Source: Larix kaempferi (Eukaryota > Streptophyta > Pinopsida > Pinales > Pinaceae). Taken from it: DNA of 64,000 nt. This document shows, in pieces, positions 12,383 to 22,677 of the stretch. The notes below the pieces were generated by a model. It was given only the letters and a program-made list of their open reading frames with translations. It did not search any database and was not told where the DNA came from. The stretch spans positions 2,604,001-2,668,000 of the forward strand of contig BSBM01000870.1 in the NCBI GenBank assembly GCA_027924585.1, written 5' to 3'. The translations under genes were made by a program, and so were the position numbers. Positions within the stretch are counted from its first letter, which is position 1. Each line of letters opens with the position of its first letter.

Positions 12383-13395
12383 TTGAAATCTTTAGTTAAG
12401 AAAAACAAAAAAAATAGTTCCTGGTCATCAACCCTAGGTCAAAATATGAGACACAGGAGGCCTGCAATACCTTCTGTCTTAATCAATACAAAAATCCAAC
12501 CATTGGTATCATCACCAGAAGAAGAAGTTCCAAGGGATTCCTTTGATAGTAATGTAAGTAGTGATTCTCAAACATTTTCTTCAAATGATGTGAAATTCAC
12601 TGAGCCAATACTAATCATGACAGAGATGGGTATACCACCATCTACCCTTAGTAACGATGTGCATGCTAAGCATTTTTCTAGAATAGGGGTGGTGAACTTT
12701 CATTCTAAAACTATAGGAATAGTGGTCATTAATACGTATACAGTGCCCATTTTTGTATCAGATGTCAACTTAGCATTTGTGTACCTAATAGAGATACCTA
12801 GAGAGGTTGTTTTTCTACACCCTGTACACAATTATGCATCAGTAGCATATGATCCCACAACACTAAATCCATCTTGGGCTGCAACTGTATGTGCAGCTCT
12901 TCTTTGTCGTAAACCTGCTCTGCAGAGGGGTGATGTTGTATATCTTGTTGGGTTAAATCAGAGTTTACAAGTTGAATTGCACAGGTCCATTGTCAAAAAC
13001 CTAGTGGTTTCCTTGAATATTGATCAATTTATGTATCTCTAGTATAACCTATGGATATGGAGGTCATTGAATTGAATACAGATTTTGAAGATAGTTTTTA
13101 TGTTGTATTAGCATATGCACATGGAAGAGTTTAGGCATTATGGGGTGCCTTCTCTAAAGAATTGAATAGCAAGATCAACAAAGTTTGTTTAAAGAATTCC
13201 AATCTATTCCATTAGTGAAGCATTACACGAGATTATAAATGGTACTAGAGGTCCTTGTTTGCTTATAAAAGGATTCAATAAACCCATTCCTTTTGTCTGT
13301 TTTTTAGTTGTCGAACTTTTAATCAACTCTACTTTCAAAGCCCTGTAGCTTTGGCTTAATCAAGAAGTGGGTTACAAAGTTAGAAAGAGAGGATC
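12383..13395 (+). pseudogene. DEG7: DEG7-like protease fragment (degenerate C-terminal protease half)
   Basis: The first frame (219 codons from 12383) contains EVVFLHPVHNYASVAYD and LQRGDVVYLVGLNQSLQ. These resemble the second, degenerate trypsin-like domain of plant DEG7, a Do-like serine protease with PDZ domains. The match continues after a frameshift near 13042 (MEVIELNTDFE from 13051, then a TAG and ALWGAF). It returns to the first frame at 13193 (RIPIYSISEALHEII, then GPCLLIKG) and fades near 13395 after another stop. The catalytic N-terminal half and the PDZ domains are absent, so no protease activity is possible. The fragment sits directly behind the FPP fragment on the same strand. 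The assignment is from memory of the family; the motif order is convincing. Confidence 0.75.
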
Positions 13396-13409
13396 TTGTG
13401 AGAAGTCGA

Positions 13410-14053
13410 TATTAGCTTGTCTATGCAGAAAGAGATGGGCTCTCCTGCCCTATTTTCCTGGTTCAGGGCCTACCACATTGCTTATCATGGAAGAGATGCA
13501 TTAGGGAGAAATTGTTGATTCTAACACCTTGGGATTTGATCTTTACCCATCTCCATTTCATTGTCTCTTTGAAATAGAATGAGGTTTTGGAAGTTGTTAA
13601 TAACGAGGTTTCCTTGTTTGATCCCACTAGTGAGTTCCTTGATTTATATTGTTATAATTTAACAACATGATATGGTAGTTCAATAGACCATGGGATCGCT
13701 AGGTTTCCCACCATGCTTATAAGTGGGGGTTTTGGTAAAGAAAACTTGAATTTGAGGAGAATGTCACATCAATAGGTAGAAATAAAGGTGAAGTTAACAG
13801 TCAGGTTGCTTCCCAAAGAGTATTGCTCAGTTATAGATAATAAGAGGCTAAAGGCATATTTTTATAGGTTATGGCATGTCTAGTGCCCTAGAATGAAAAA
13901 ATGTGAGGCTTTGCAGCTGCTATTGTCAGTCGTACTTAGCTAAAGTAGAATCTAACAGAATTACGAGTATGTGCATTGAACAGATAAATCGCTGAACTTT
14001 GCCTCAACATAATTTGCATGGATTTAACACTCTTATGCAGGCATTATGTATGG
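13410..14053 (+). repeat. Duplicated block, part 2, copy B
   Basis: Partner of 9821-10463, starting directly after the DEG7 fragment. Confidence 0.8.
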
Positions 14054-14310
14054 TGTGAATAAATGAGGTAGAGGAGAGAGTATGAACTCTAGCTTTCCAA
14101 ATTGTTTCAAGTGAGATCTGTTATACACACGATATGCTTCAAAAATCACTAAACTTTGCCTAAGCATAATTTGCATGGATTTGACACACCCTTCTGCAGG
14201 CATTATGTATGGTGTGAATAAATGAGGTGGAGGAGATAGAATATGAATTGCAGATTTCCCAATTGTTGCGAGGGAGATGGTGTTATATACACACGATATG
14301 CTTCAATACT
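13990..14310 (+). repeat. Tandem pair, period about 157 bp
   Basis: The segment from 13990 (TTTGCCT..., then GGCATTATGTATGGTGTGAA) is repeated from 14147, ending with CACGATATGCTTCAA in both units. It overlaps the end of duplicated block B. Confidence 0.75.
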
Positions 14311-15672
14311 ATGGTCAATATCGCTCTGCTCCCTACATTTTGGGATCCTACTGGTAATTTTCATAGCCCAATATTTGACATAGCATGGACATAAATTCTG
14401 TCAAATTCTACGGAAATATCTCAGACTTATAGGAGGGACCTTTGGAGGGCCCACTGTGAAAAATATATGCATGTTGCAGAGCTAGGAAAGGGTTTAAAAA
14501 ACTTGTTTTGGAAATGTATAATCAAAAGCGAGCACACAGATTATAAACCAGAAAGAAATGCTATAAAAATGCAAGCATAACAATATAAGATGGCTCTTTC
14601 AAATGAGTTGTTATCACTAATTATTGACTCTGATGGGGGTGAGTGACTGTGTATGAATTAAAAAAATAAGACTGCGTATGAATTACCTTGGAGATAGCTC
14701 TGAAAACTTGCTCTCTAGCTTTGAAAACTCGCTTTGCAATTGCTTGAAATCGCTTGGAAGCATAACAAATCCAGCACCCCATTAATTGCATTTTATGGAT
14801 GTAGGAATCGTTTTTAGGGTTCACAATTGTAGCATTCTCCCTCCAATTTTCCATTTTTTTCTTGAAACTAAATTTTTTTTGCTGAATTTATCCCTCTAAA
14901 TTTCTCCCTCCAAATTTCCCCTCTATTTCCCCTCTTTTCTCTTGTCTGATTGTGGGCACGTTTCCATCAAAATTTGGCATAAATCCAACTATTCCCCCCC
15001 AAAATTGGTTCATTTCAAGGCTAAAGCAATTAATTCTTGGGATGAATTCTTGGGCTGAACAGATTCATGGTTCCCGCTAAAAAAATCCTTGCAATTCCAT
15101 GGATTCCTCCCAACAAATTTTTGTCCTGCAAGAAAACCCGTTTTACCTGAATCCAGCTATTCTCATCAAAATTTGGTTAATTTTTCGTCTTAACAAAATT
15201 CATGGTTCCCGCTAAAAACATTTCTATCCAATTACATGGATTCCTGGCAAATTTTTGTCCTGCGAGCAAATCTGGGAGGAAAAACAACAAATCTGGGCGG
15301 AAAACAACTTGGGCTGAAAAAAAACTCGCCTTGGATACACAACGATGTTCTTAGAAATGATTAAAAACTAAAAATATAATTATAATATAATATATAATTT
15401 AAGTATATTATATTATATACATATCAAGGTTCCCCATACTAAAATTATATTAATGTTTTTTTAATGCAGGGGATTTACATTTTTTATATATGTTTATGAT
15501 TAAATATAAAATAAAATAATAATTTTATTATATGATTTATTTAATTATTAAACATAAAAATATAATAATAAAAAGTTAATTTTATGATTTTTACTCAAAC
15601 ACAATAATAATTATTATATGATTTTTTAATTTTCGAAGGTTTATTTGTTTTATATATTGATTATAAATTATA

Positions 15673-15739
<67 letters not shown>

Positions 15740-16207
15740 AATCAACATATTTCAAATATTTAATTTTTAATAAAAAAATATACTTAATAATAATAATAGT
15801 GATTTTTTACTTAATAATAACAATAGTGATTTTTTATAATATTTATATAAATTAATTTTTATTTATTAGTTAGTTTTTGAGTTTTACATTAAATATTTTT
15901 AGAAAAGTAGTGGTAATTTATAAAAATAAATAAATAAATTATAATATAAATTTCAAATTTTTATGACTATATTATTTATTGTGTGCACGAGAATCCAAAC
16001 CATTCATTAATATTTTCAACCATAATCTCTTAACTCTTCACTAGCCCAACATACTTGTCAACTACCATTAATGAGGCAATATAGGTTGACCATCACTAAT
16101 AACAACTTTAAATTAATGTGACATGGATTTTTTAATTATTTTTCTATGTGTGATGTGGCTTTTTTTATTATTTTCCTTAGGAGGCCCATTTTAGACCTCA
16201 AATTTCG
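14311..16207. other. Unassigned AT-rich DNA
   Basis: No coding region is supported. A pair of diverged repeats lies at about 15063-15140 and 15190-15280 (TTCATGGTTCCCGCTAAAAA, then ATTTTTGTCCTGC). From about 15360 to 16000 the DNA is extremely AT-rich, with a TA run inside. At 16208 it meets the truncated gypsy gag. Confidence 0.5.
15676..15732. repeat. (TA)n simple repeat
   Basis: A run of about 28 TA dinucleotides inside very AT-rich DNA. Confidence 0.95.
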
Positions 16208-16218
16208 TCTAATGGTGT

Positions 16219-16878
16219 CTAGCTTCTGCACCAGGAGCTAGCAGTACATTTTGATGACCCATCAAAGAAAGGTAGCTGAATTTTACCAATTGCATTTCTC
16301 AGCTCATAGTTATATGTTGGATGCATATGAACTCCTCTTGGCTGGTTTCTATATTGTGCTTCATATAAATCCTTGAAAGTAAAATCCATTCTGCACTTTT
16401 CACTCAGAGTCTCGTATTCTACATATCGATCCTCCCATGCATTGACTAATTTAGTGGGAATTTCAGGTTCCTCCCTATGTTCTTCAAGGAATTTTGGCAT
16501 GGTATGTCGGGGATGATCCTTGGATTCATCTTTGAAATCATTAGGCCTATTATGAGGCCTAGTATTTGAAAAGATAATTACACTAGGGATCTTCCTATCG
16601 TCATTCTTAGAGCCACTACAACTCCCTTCTACCTCTTTCTGTCCTAACTGCTTAGCCATAAATTCTCTAGTTTCTTGCCCAGATTGAATAATATTATGAG
16701 ATATGTCATGCAGCCCCTTTAACATACTCTCGACAAAAATTCTGAACTCTTCCTTCTCATCTATGTCAAACATGTTCTTTTCCCCTTGTATTTTCCCTCT
16801 AGTAGATTCTACCTCTTCTTCCACAAAAGGTACTTCAGGGTTCTTTCCTTTGGGGATTGGTATTCTCTTAGGACTCAT
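16219..16878 (-). pseudogene. gag: gypsy gag N-terminal fragment
   Basis: A 219-codon ORF starts 35 bases after the PBS. It begins with a basic segment (MSPKRIPIPKGKNPE), then an acidic and Gln-rich stretch and a Pro/Arg-rich part. It ends with GKIQLPFFDG, the start of the retrotransposon Gag core. A single missing base near 16230 puts the frame into a stop; the other frame continues WVQKLDT for a few codons. After that, homology ends at about 16208. Only the N-terminal quarter or so of a pol-linked Gag remains. Confidence 0.75.
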
Positions 16879-16912
16879 AACCCAAAATTGAAGAGCAGGT
16901 TCAGAGGACTAT

Positions 16913-16924
16913 GCTTTGATACCA
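16913..16924 (-). promoter_or_regulatory. Primer-binding site, initiator tRNA-Met type
   Basis: The minus strand reads TGGTATCAAAGC one base after the LTR end ...ATTACA. It is the usual plant retroelement PBS complementary to initiator tRNA-Met, with one change from TGGTATCAGAGC. Confidence 0.8.
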
Positions 16925-16925
16925 T

Positions 16926-18932
16926 TGTAATATTCCAGCCAATATTTTTCCAAAATATTATCTCCAAACTCAGATTTTATCAAAATTTTACTAGTGAATT
17001 TTTAAGCAATTTCTTAAACTGAGCAGGATGTAAGTGAGGGGGACTAGTACAATGAGTGAGGATGGTAGGGATGAATTTGAGTTATGGAATTTATATGAAT
17101 GAGTGTTCAGGAGCAGCTAAATATGGTATGAGAAGAATTCCTAGGCACAATGTACTAGAGCCATTCACTTTTCAGCAATAGAGCAATTATGTTGCCTACT
17201 TCGAGGCTTCATAGGCTTCTAGCATATGCCAACAAGATTAGGTGAGGGATTCTTAGATTTTATGGAAGAGGTATAAAAGTTAGATAATTTTTTTGAATGC
17301 ACGAGAATGATGTTCCTGAGAATTTGGGAGGATTCAGAGTGGTTTGGAGGCGAAATTCTCAAGTGCGCTACCTAAGGATTGGGGAGCTAGTCAATTTACA
17401 TACTCTTCTAAACAAGGTTAAATACATCCAAAACCTTAGGAAAATGGTTGGTATGGATGGTGTAATTTGTTATTAATCTCATAAAACTAACATAATGTAA
17501 AACTTGTGCTCATAAAAGAAATAGCAGTTAAATGTGTGAAACTAGTCATGAAATTGCACACAAAGAGCTAGTCTTTCATTTTTAATTATCAAACTACTTC
17601 CATAATTTGTAAAATCTGTTCTGAAGTAATTATATGTTCTGATATATCATAATGATAATCTACAAGTTGAAAATTAAACTTCAGAACACTTCTTTTACTT
17701 ATTTGATTTCCTTCCAAACTTACAATGCATCACAGGCTATAAATTCATTACAATCAATGGAGAATGAAGGTAAGAAGTAGGAATATTACTGTGGCTCTAC
17801 TATGAAGTTTTTATCAAAACACCTACAGGTCAGATGACTAATATTTGATTCATACTAAACTTATGGTCATCACTGGGGTGCATTTACTGCACTATCTCCC
17901 TTCTCCAGGGAAAACTCCTCCAAATTTAGCTGAGAAGGGGTGTAGAAGTGGAAGGAGAATATGGGGATCATATATGAAGCTTATCTCTAGACATCGGAAG
18001 ATATGATCTCTAAAAATTATGGTTCACTGGAATCCCTGAAGATCCTGGGCGCAATCTCTGAAAACTAGCTCCCTCTTCTAGTGGTTCTCCTCCAAAACTA
18101 GCTGCAAATTCACTGAAGTAGTGGCCTCCTTCTTTGGATGAATGTAGATATTCAATGGTTGGCTGATACGGACCTGAATGGATATGATATAACTCTCTGG
18201 ACATGAATATTGGCTGACTGGAAACTATGGATCCTTGGGGCACATCTCCCAAGAAACTGTTGAGGCACATCTCTCAAAAAGAGAAGCTCAGAGCTCTCAA
18301 GGCAAAATTCAAATGATCAAAAGTTATGAGATGGAGTTGGAAACATTATTAAATATATGAAGTAAATTGTTCATCAATCCAAACACACATGTGTATGAGG
18401 GAGGGAGCATTCCCTGAGAAGAATGGCAACTTCTTGCTTTGAAAATATTTCCTTATTTTGCCTTCCTTCACTGATTTTAGCAAGTGCGCCTTTGTGAGCT
18501 TTTCTCGATGTTGCCACTTTCTTTCTTACTGTTTTTCCTGTGCTTTCCCCTTTCTTTACTTTCCTCCTTTTCTGCTTTTTCCTATTTTTTGTTTTCTTTT
18601 GACAGTTTCCATTTTATTTTCCTTGGCTTCTTTCCTCCATTGGATTCCTTGATTTTTCTGAGATTTTCCATTGAGGCAAGAGAGGTCCACTTGACACAAT
18701 TGCACCCTTCTGGTCCAGTCATCATCACTTGCCAACATTTATTAGCAATAATTAATAATAAAAGTAATTCACACTCAGAATTTAATTAATTATTTAATAA
18801 TTAATTAACTACTATAGTATAATGCCTCAAAATTATCCCATTAATTAAATCCTCATTTAATTAGTTACTTAGACCCCTTAGGGATGGGAGGATCCAAGTA
18901 GTGACCAAGGACACAAGGGAGGGGACATGACA
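16926..18932 (-). repeat. 5' LTR of the truncated gypsy element
   Basis: The 3' end is fixed by the adjacent PBS. The 5' end is inferred from TGTCATGTCCCC directly next to foreign copia sequence. There is no second LTR to compare, so the outer boundary is less sure. Small ORFs inside are not considered coding. Confidence 0.6.
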
Positions 18933-19480
18933 TGCTTGATAGGTCTATGACAAAGGAAGTGTATAAGAATACTCTAGAGGAAGCATGGTTTCGAAGAAAA
19001 CCACAATTAAGTTATCTCAATTTTTTTGGTTCAATTGTATATGCATGGGCTTATAAAGAAAAACGAACCAAACTAGATCACAAAAGAAATAAAATGACAC
19101 TCACATGATATAATGACACTCACAGGCTACAATGATACTCACAAATAATATAAGTTACTTTATGTGAATATTGACAAAGTAAGCTTTAGTTGAGATGTTG
19201 TGGTTGATGAGAATGCATGACTATTTCAGATGAGTTTCGATATGAATTTGAAAATGAGAAATTTTTTACTGCTAGCTTAGGTAGGATGCTTATACAAATT
19301 CCAATTGAAGTTTTTGGGGGGGATTTTGAGGATGATTTTCCATAAAATCCTTGTCACAGATGTTCTAGGTATACTCCAAACCAATAAAATGACAGTGTTG
19401 AGGTGGAAGAAGAGAATCCTAAGAAGAGACCAAATTGGTAGCACACCACCATCGGAGATGTTTGGTTATATGAGATGAAG
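18933..19480 (+). pseudogene. Ty1/copia integrase C-terminal fragment
   Basis: From 18938 the plus strand reads TLEEAWFRRKPQLSYL, then FFGSIVYAWAYKEKRTKLD. This is the conserved copia segment after the integrase core (TPEEAWSGRKP-like, FG-IAY--IP--KR-KLD). Homology fades after 19090, where three ATGACACTCACA-like units occur (19097-19150). A weak acidic stretch typical of the linker before RT may continue to about 19480. The upstream integrase is absent because the gypsy LTR begins exactly here, consistent with insertion of the gypsy element into a copia copy. Confidence 0.75.
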
Positions 19481-20820
19481 ATAGAAGGAATACCAAGAAG
19501 AAGTACTTGAACTTTAGGAATATGAAGACGAAAAAGGAAGATTGAAATGGGATAAGTCCATGCAAGTTGAACATGGGACTTTGATGAAAAATCAGACATG
19601 GGTACTTATAACAAATATACCTTAAGGAAAGAAACCCATTGGATATAGTTAAATATATAAAGTCAAGCATAAATCAGATAGGACACTTGAAAAGCAGAAG
19701 GAAAGACTAATTACATAGGGTTTCACACAGAACTAAGGAATTGATTATGTAGAGACCTTTCCTCCCACAACAAATATGGGAATGATATGTGGTTCTTCTC
19801 ATCAAGTCATTATGTGGTTATTATCATCATGTCATTAAAGTATACTAATTATTTTCATGTCTCACTAGAAAATTTCCTTAGCCAAATGTTATAGAAGAGA
19901 TGAATCTCAAAAAAGTTGATGCCTAAACAAGAGCACATAAATCACGACAGAGTGCCTATTAATGGGTTATCTTTTTTTATTAGGGGGATAGTCAACATAT
20001 TATTTCGTTTAATAAAATTGTTGATGGTTATTTTTGAACAAATGAAAATGATCGAGTTTGTATGCGTCATCACATATAACATATGGCATTTATTTTCACT
20101 TAATCTTATCAAGAGTAATGAAGCGGTTGTCTTCTTAGTGTTAGTAATGCATGGGTTTAAGATTGAAAAAGTTGGAAGGAAATAATTTGTTGGAGAGGGT
20201 CACGAACCTTGATATCCAAATACTCTTACTTTTTTTATCACACAAGATCAATGACCTCTTGCAATGTATATATATGTCATACTTTAGAGGGCATGCACTT
20301 TAACTTTCTCATTTAAAAATAAAAAAAGAATGCCTTGTTCATTAAGGAAACCTAACTTAGAGGAAATTAAGATCTTGTGATTATATTTTGAATATTCAAA
20401 AATATAATTTTTGTAAATATCTGGGATAGCTTATGAATTATTGTAAGAGAATAACTTAACTTGATGGAACATTTTGTAGGACAATGAAATAATTTTATGA
20501 TTTTTTTTAACAGAAACTTGAACAGAGATTGTATTAAAAAAGATGTGTGTATCCATCCATATATATAGGAAAAACCAGTCTAAGAGCTAAAACCGCCTGT
20601 GTTGGAACAACTAGATCAAGAGCAACATTAAAATTAATAAATTTCCATACAATTCTTCTAAATTTAACCATATTGTTGGAGGGATGGACCCTAATATACT
20701 GGTTACAAAAAAATACACAAAAAATAATTTAAAGGTTTTGAAAATTGAAGCATTCTGCTATTCATTCTTACCTGAGAGGCCGTAGACAGGTTGCTGGGCC
20801 GAAGCTTCCTCCATAGGGAG
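19481..20820. other. Unassigned DNA
   Basis: AT-rich, with no ORF that I can connect to a family. The ORF at 19916-20185 has no recognisable motif. This could be older copia or host sequence. Confidence 0.4.
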
Positions 20821-20826
20821 AATCCC

Positions 20827-21072
20827 TTAATCAGGTGATTCCTGGAAATGACTGCATTGGTTCATCTTGGCCATTTTTAATATTTCTTCTTTAATGATAT
20901 CCACAGTACCCATTAAATCTCTCAAGTTCCCTTGTAGATCCTCTATTCTTGAATCAAAACAAGAAAACTGGGTCGAGATATATCTTGTATCTTTTGAAAT
21001 TGTTGTAGTCTCCTGAATAGCTCTACACACTGCTTTGTAAACCTTGCTGAGGTTATTCCTGAAATAATCCAT
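20827..21072 (-). CDS. Small hypothetical coiled-coil ORF
   Basis: Eighty-one codons from ATG at 21072, with regular hydrophobic spacing (SRIEDLQGNLRDLMGTVDII) suggesting a short coiled coil. Reading continues after the stop towards QQPVYGLSG and a possible splice donor (CAGGTAAGAA) near 20775. No family is recognised. It may be a fragment of a larger gene or LINE-type ORF1, but nothing here decides it, and it may not be a gene. Confidence 0.2.
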   Translation of the reverse strand: MDYFRNNLSKVYKAVCRAIQETTTISKDTRYISTQFSCFDSRIEDLQGNLRDLMGTVDIIKEEILKMAKMNQCSHFQESPD

Positions 21073-21224
21073 GCTACCTTATATATAAGCGTAAACCACC
21101 TGCCATCCCTCCATGTATTATTGTAATGAAATCGAGAAAATCGACTGTAAACTAAACTCTTGGGAATAAGAGGTAGCTGCAACGACATAGTGAAAAGGGA
21201 TAACCAAAGGTAGTTCATGATCAT

Positions 21225-21850
21225 GGAGAAGATCATGGAAGATTTGGTTGGCATATCTTATCTAGGATTCATGAGAGATATGTGGAGGATTTGAAGGCAC
21301 CATATCTTGTAATAATAGGAAAGTGGTTGAGAGTAGTTGAGAGAATAATGGATCTGTAATTAATGCATTCTTATCTTTTTCTTAAGGACTCTCATGTATA
21401 AAGGAGAGTGCTCCTTCTCCATTCCATTAAGTTGGAATTAGGTTAGATTAAGCTTGTAAGAGGGTTGTAGTGAAGTTGGATTGGATTGGATTTTGTACTT
21501 GTTAGATTAATCTTTGATTTGAGATTCTTAATGTGATTTAAGCTTCCATTGTTATGCTTTCATGTTTGCCATTTGATTATGGATTTATAGATGTGAGCTC
21601 ACTTATGTTGTTGTTGTTAACTCTTCACATGTTGTATTTCTCTTATGCAATTTCCTGCTTTCTTAGTTAGTGTTTCCATGCTTTTCTAGATTAATTTGAT
21701 TTCAGCAAATTAGATTAAGTTAGATTAGATCTACTTTAGTCCTGCACAAACAATGCACGTGCTTCGTCAGTTTACGTACCCCGGATTGACAAGTAAATAG
21801 TTGGGCAACTTACTGCAACGTAATTATTACGACATATAACTCACCTAACA
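21225..21850 (+). repeat. 5' LTR, 5'-truncated
   Basis: Matches 28263-28888 base for base except for about seven substitutions. A TATA box (TATAAA, 21397-21402) lies in the promoter region. It ends in CCTAACA, the inverted partner of TGTTAGG at the start of the 3' LTR. The breakpoint sits in a local direct repeat of GATCATGGA(GA). Confidence 0.92.
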
Positions 21851-21853
21851 TTT

Positions 21854-21870
21854 TGGCGCCGTTGCCGGGG
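21854..21870 (+). promoter_or_regulatory. Primer-binding site, tRNA-Asp type
   Basis: TGGCGCCGTTGCCGGGG starts three bases after the LTR end. This is the PBS commonly found in plant Athila-type gypsy elements and related LARDs, complementary to tRNA-Asp. It suggests the helper element was of the gypsy superfamily. Confidence 0.85.
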
Positions 21871-21983
21871 AAGCACAAGGGATTGAGGTATTAATTTTTT
21901 TATTAATTTTTTTTTCATGCAAGTGTGATTATTCATGCTCCTAACTCTGAGGTGACATATGGGTAAGGGCATGAAGGGTGTGT

Positions 21984-22180
21984 TTCAATTTCTGCAAATT
22001 AGAGTAAATTTCAATTTCTGCAAGTGTGTTTCAATTTCTGCAAATTAGAGTAAATTTCAATTTCTGCAAGTGTGTTTCAATTTCTGCAATTTAGTGTAAA
22101 TTTCAATTTCTGCAATTTAGCATAAATTTCAATTTCTGCAAGCATGTTTTTGCAATTTCAATTTCTGCAACTGTGAAGAG
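21984..22180 (+). repeat. Leader minisatellite with TTTCAATTTCTGCAA core
   Basis: The core TTTCAATTTCTGCAA appears about eight times, alternating with GTGTG and ATTAGAGTAAA spacers, giving basic units of about 24-26 bp and a doublet of about 53 bp. It lies in the untranslated leader just after the PBS. Confidence 0.85.
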
Positions 22181-22281
22181 GTTTTCATGTGTTTCAGCAA
22201 GAGTGTTTTGTTTTCAGCAAGAGTGATTTTCAGATTTTGATTTGGGTACTGTAAGAATCCCTTTTACAATATGGTTTAACC

Positions 22282-22677
22282 ATGAGTATCAGTTTGGAAC
22301 AACTCACTCAGATCCTTGCAAAAGTCGAGATCTCCTCCTCTCACGAGGAAGAGATCTTGACAGTGGCCGAGAGCTTAATTACTCCTCCACCAACGAATGA
22401 GAATTCTTATGCATCAGAACAGGAAATTGAGGAAGATAATGAGGAGCTGAAACATGATCTGAGCGAGGTGAATTGCGCTTATGAAAGTCTTATCGAACAA
22501 TGGTTTCAAGCACACACCAGGTTAGATGCATTTAGTTTTTATTTTGTTAATTTAGTGTTTCAGCAAATTTCGCATGTTTATACATATTTCCGATTAATAT
22601 TATCTACAAACTTGAAAGAGAACATATTGTTGTTACTGTTACGTGCCTGGTTACATTGGATAGTTGACTACACTTAA
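22282..22677 (+). CDS. Small hypothetical ORF in the LARD leader
   Basis: The first ATG-started ORF after the PBS (131 codons) has an acidic, Gln/Glu-rich first half (QEIEEDNEELKHDLSEV) and a hydrophobic tail. A possible splice donor (CACACCAGGTTAGATG) lies near 22519, where the composition changes, so only the first 79 codons may be exonic. It could be the remnant of a gag start or a captured gene exon. No family is recognised. Confidence 0.25.
   Translation: MSISLEQLTQILAKVEISSSHEEEILTVAESLITPPPTNENSYASEQEIEEDNEELKHDLSEVNCAYESLIEQWFQAHTRLDAFSFYFVNLVFQQISHVYTYFRLILSTNLKENILLLLLRAWLHWIVDYT

Larger units (their letters stand above)
16208..18932 (-). mobile_element. Truncated Ty3/gypsy element: 5' LTR, PBS and gag start
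   Basis: Reading the minus strand, a putative LTR runs from 18932 (TGTCATGTCC) to 16926 (GGAATATTACA), about 2.0 kb, with TG...CA ends. A primer-binding site and the gag start follow. Gag homology breaks off at about 16208. On its 5' side the LTR abuts a Ty1/copia integrase fragment at 18933. Any 3' LTR or pol is missing from the window, so the element is a remnant. Confidence 0.65.
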
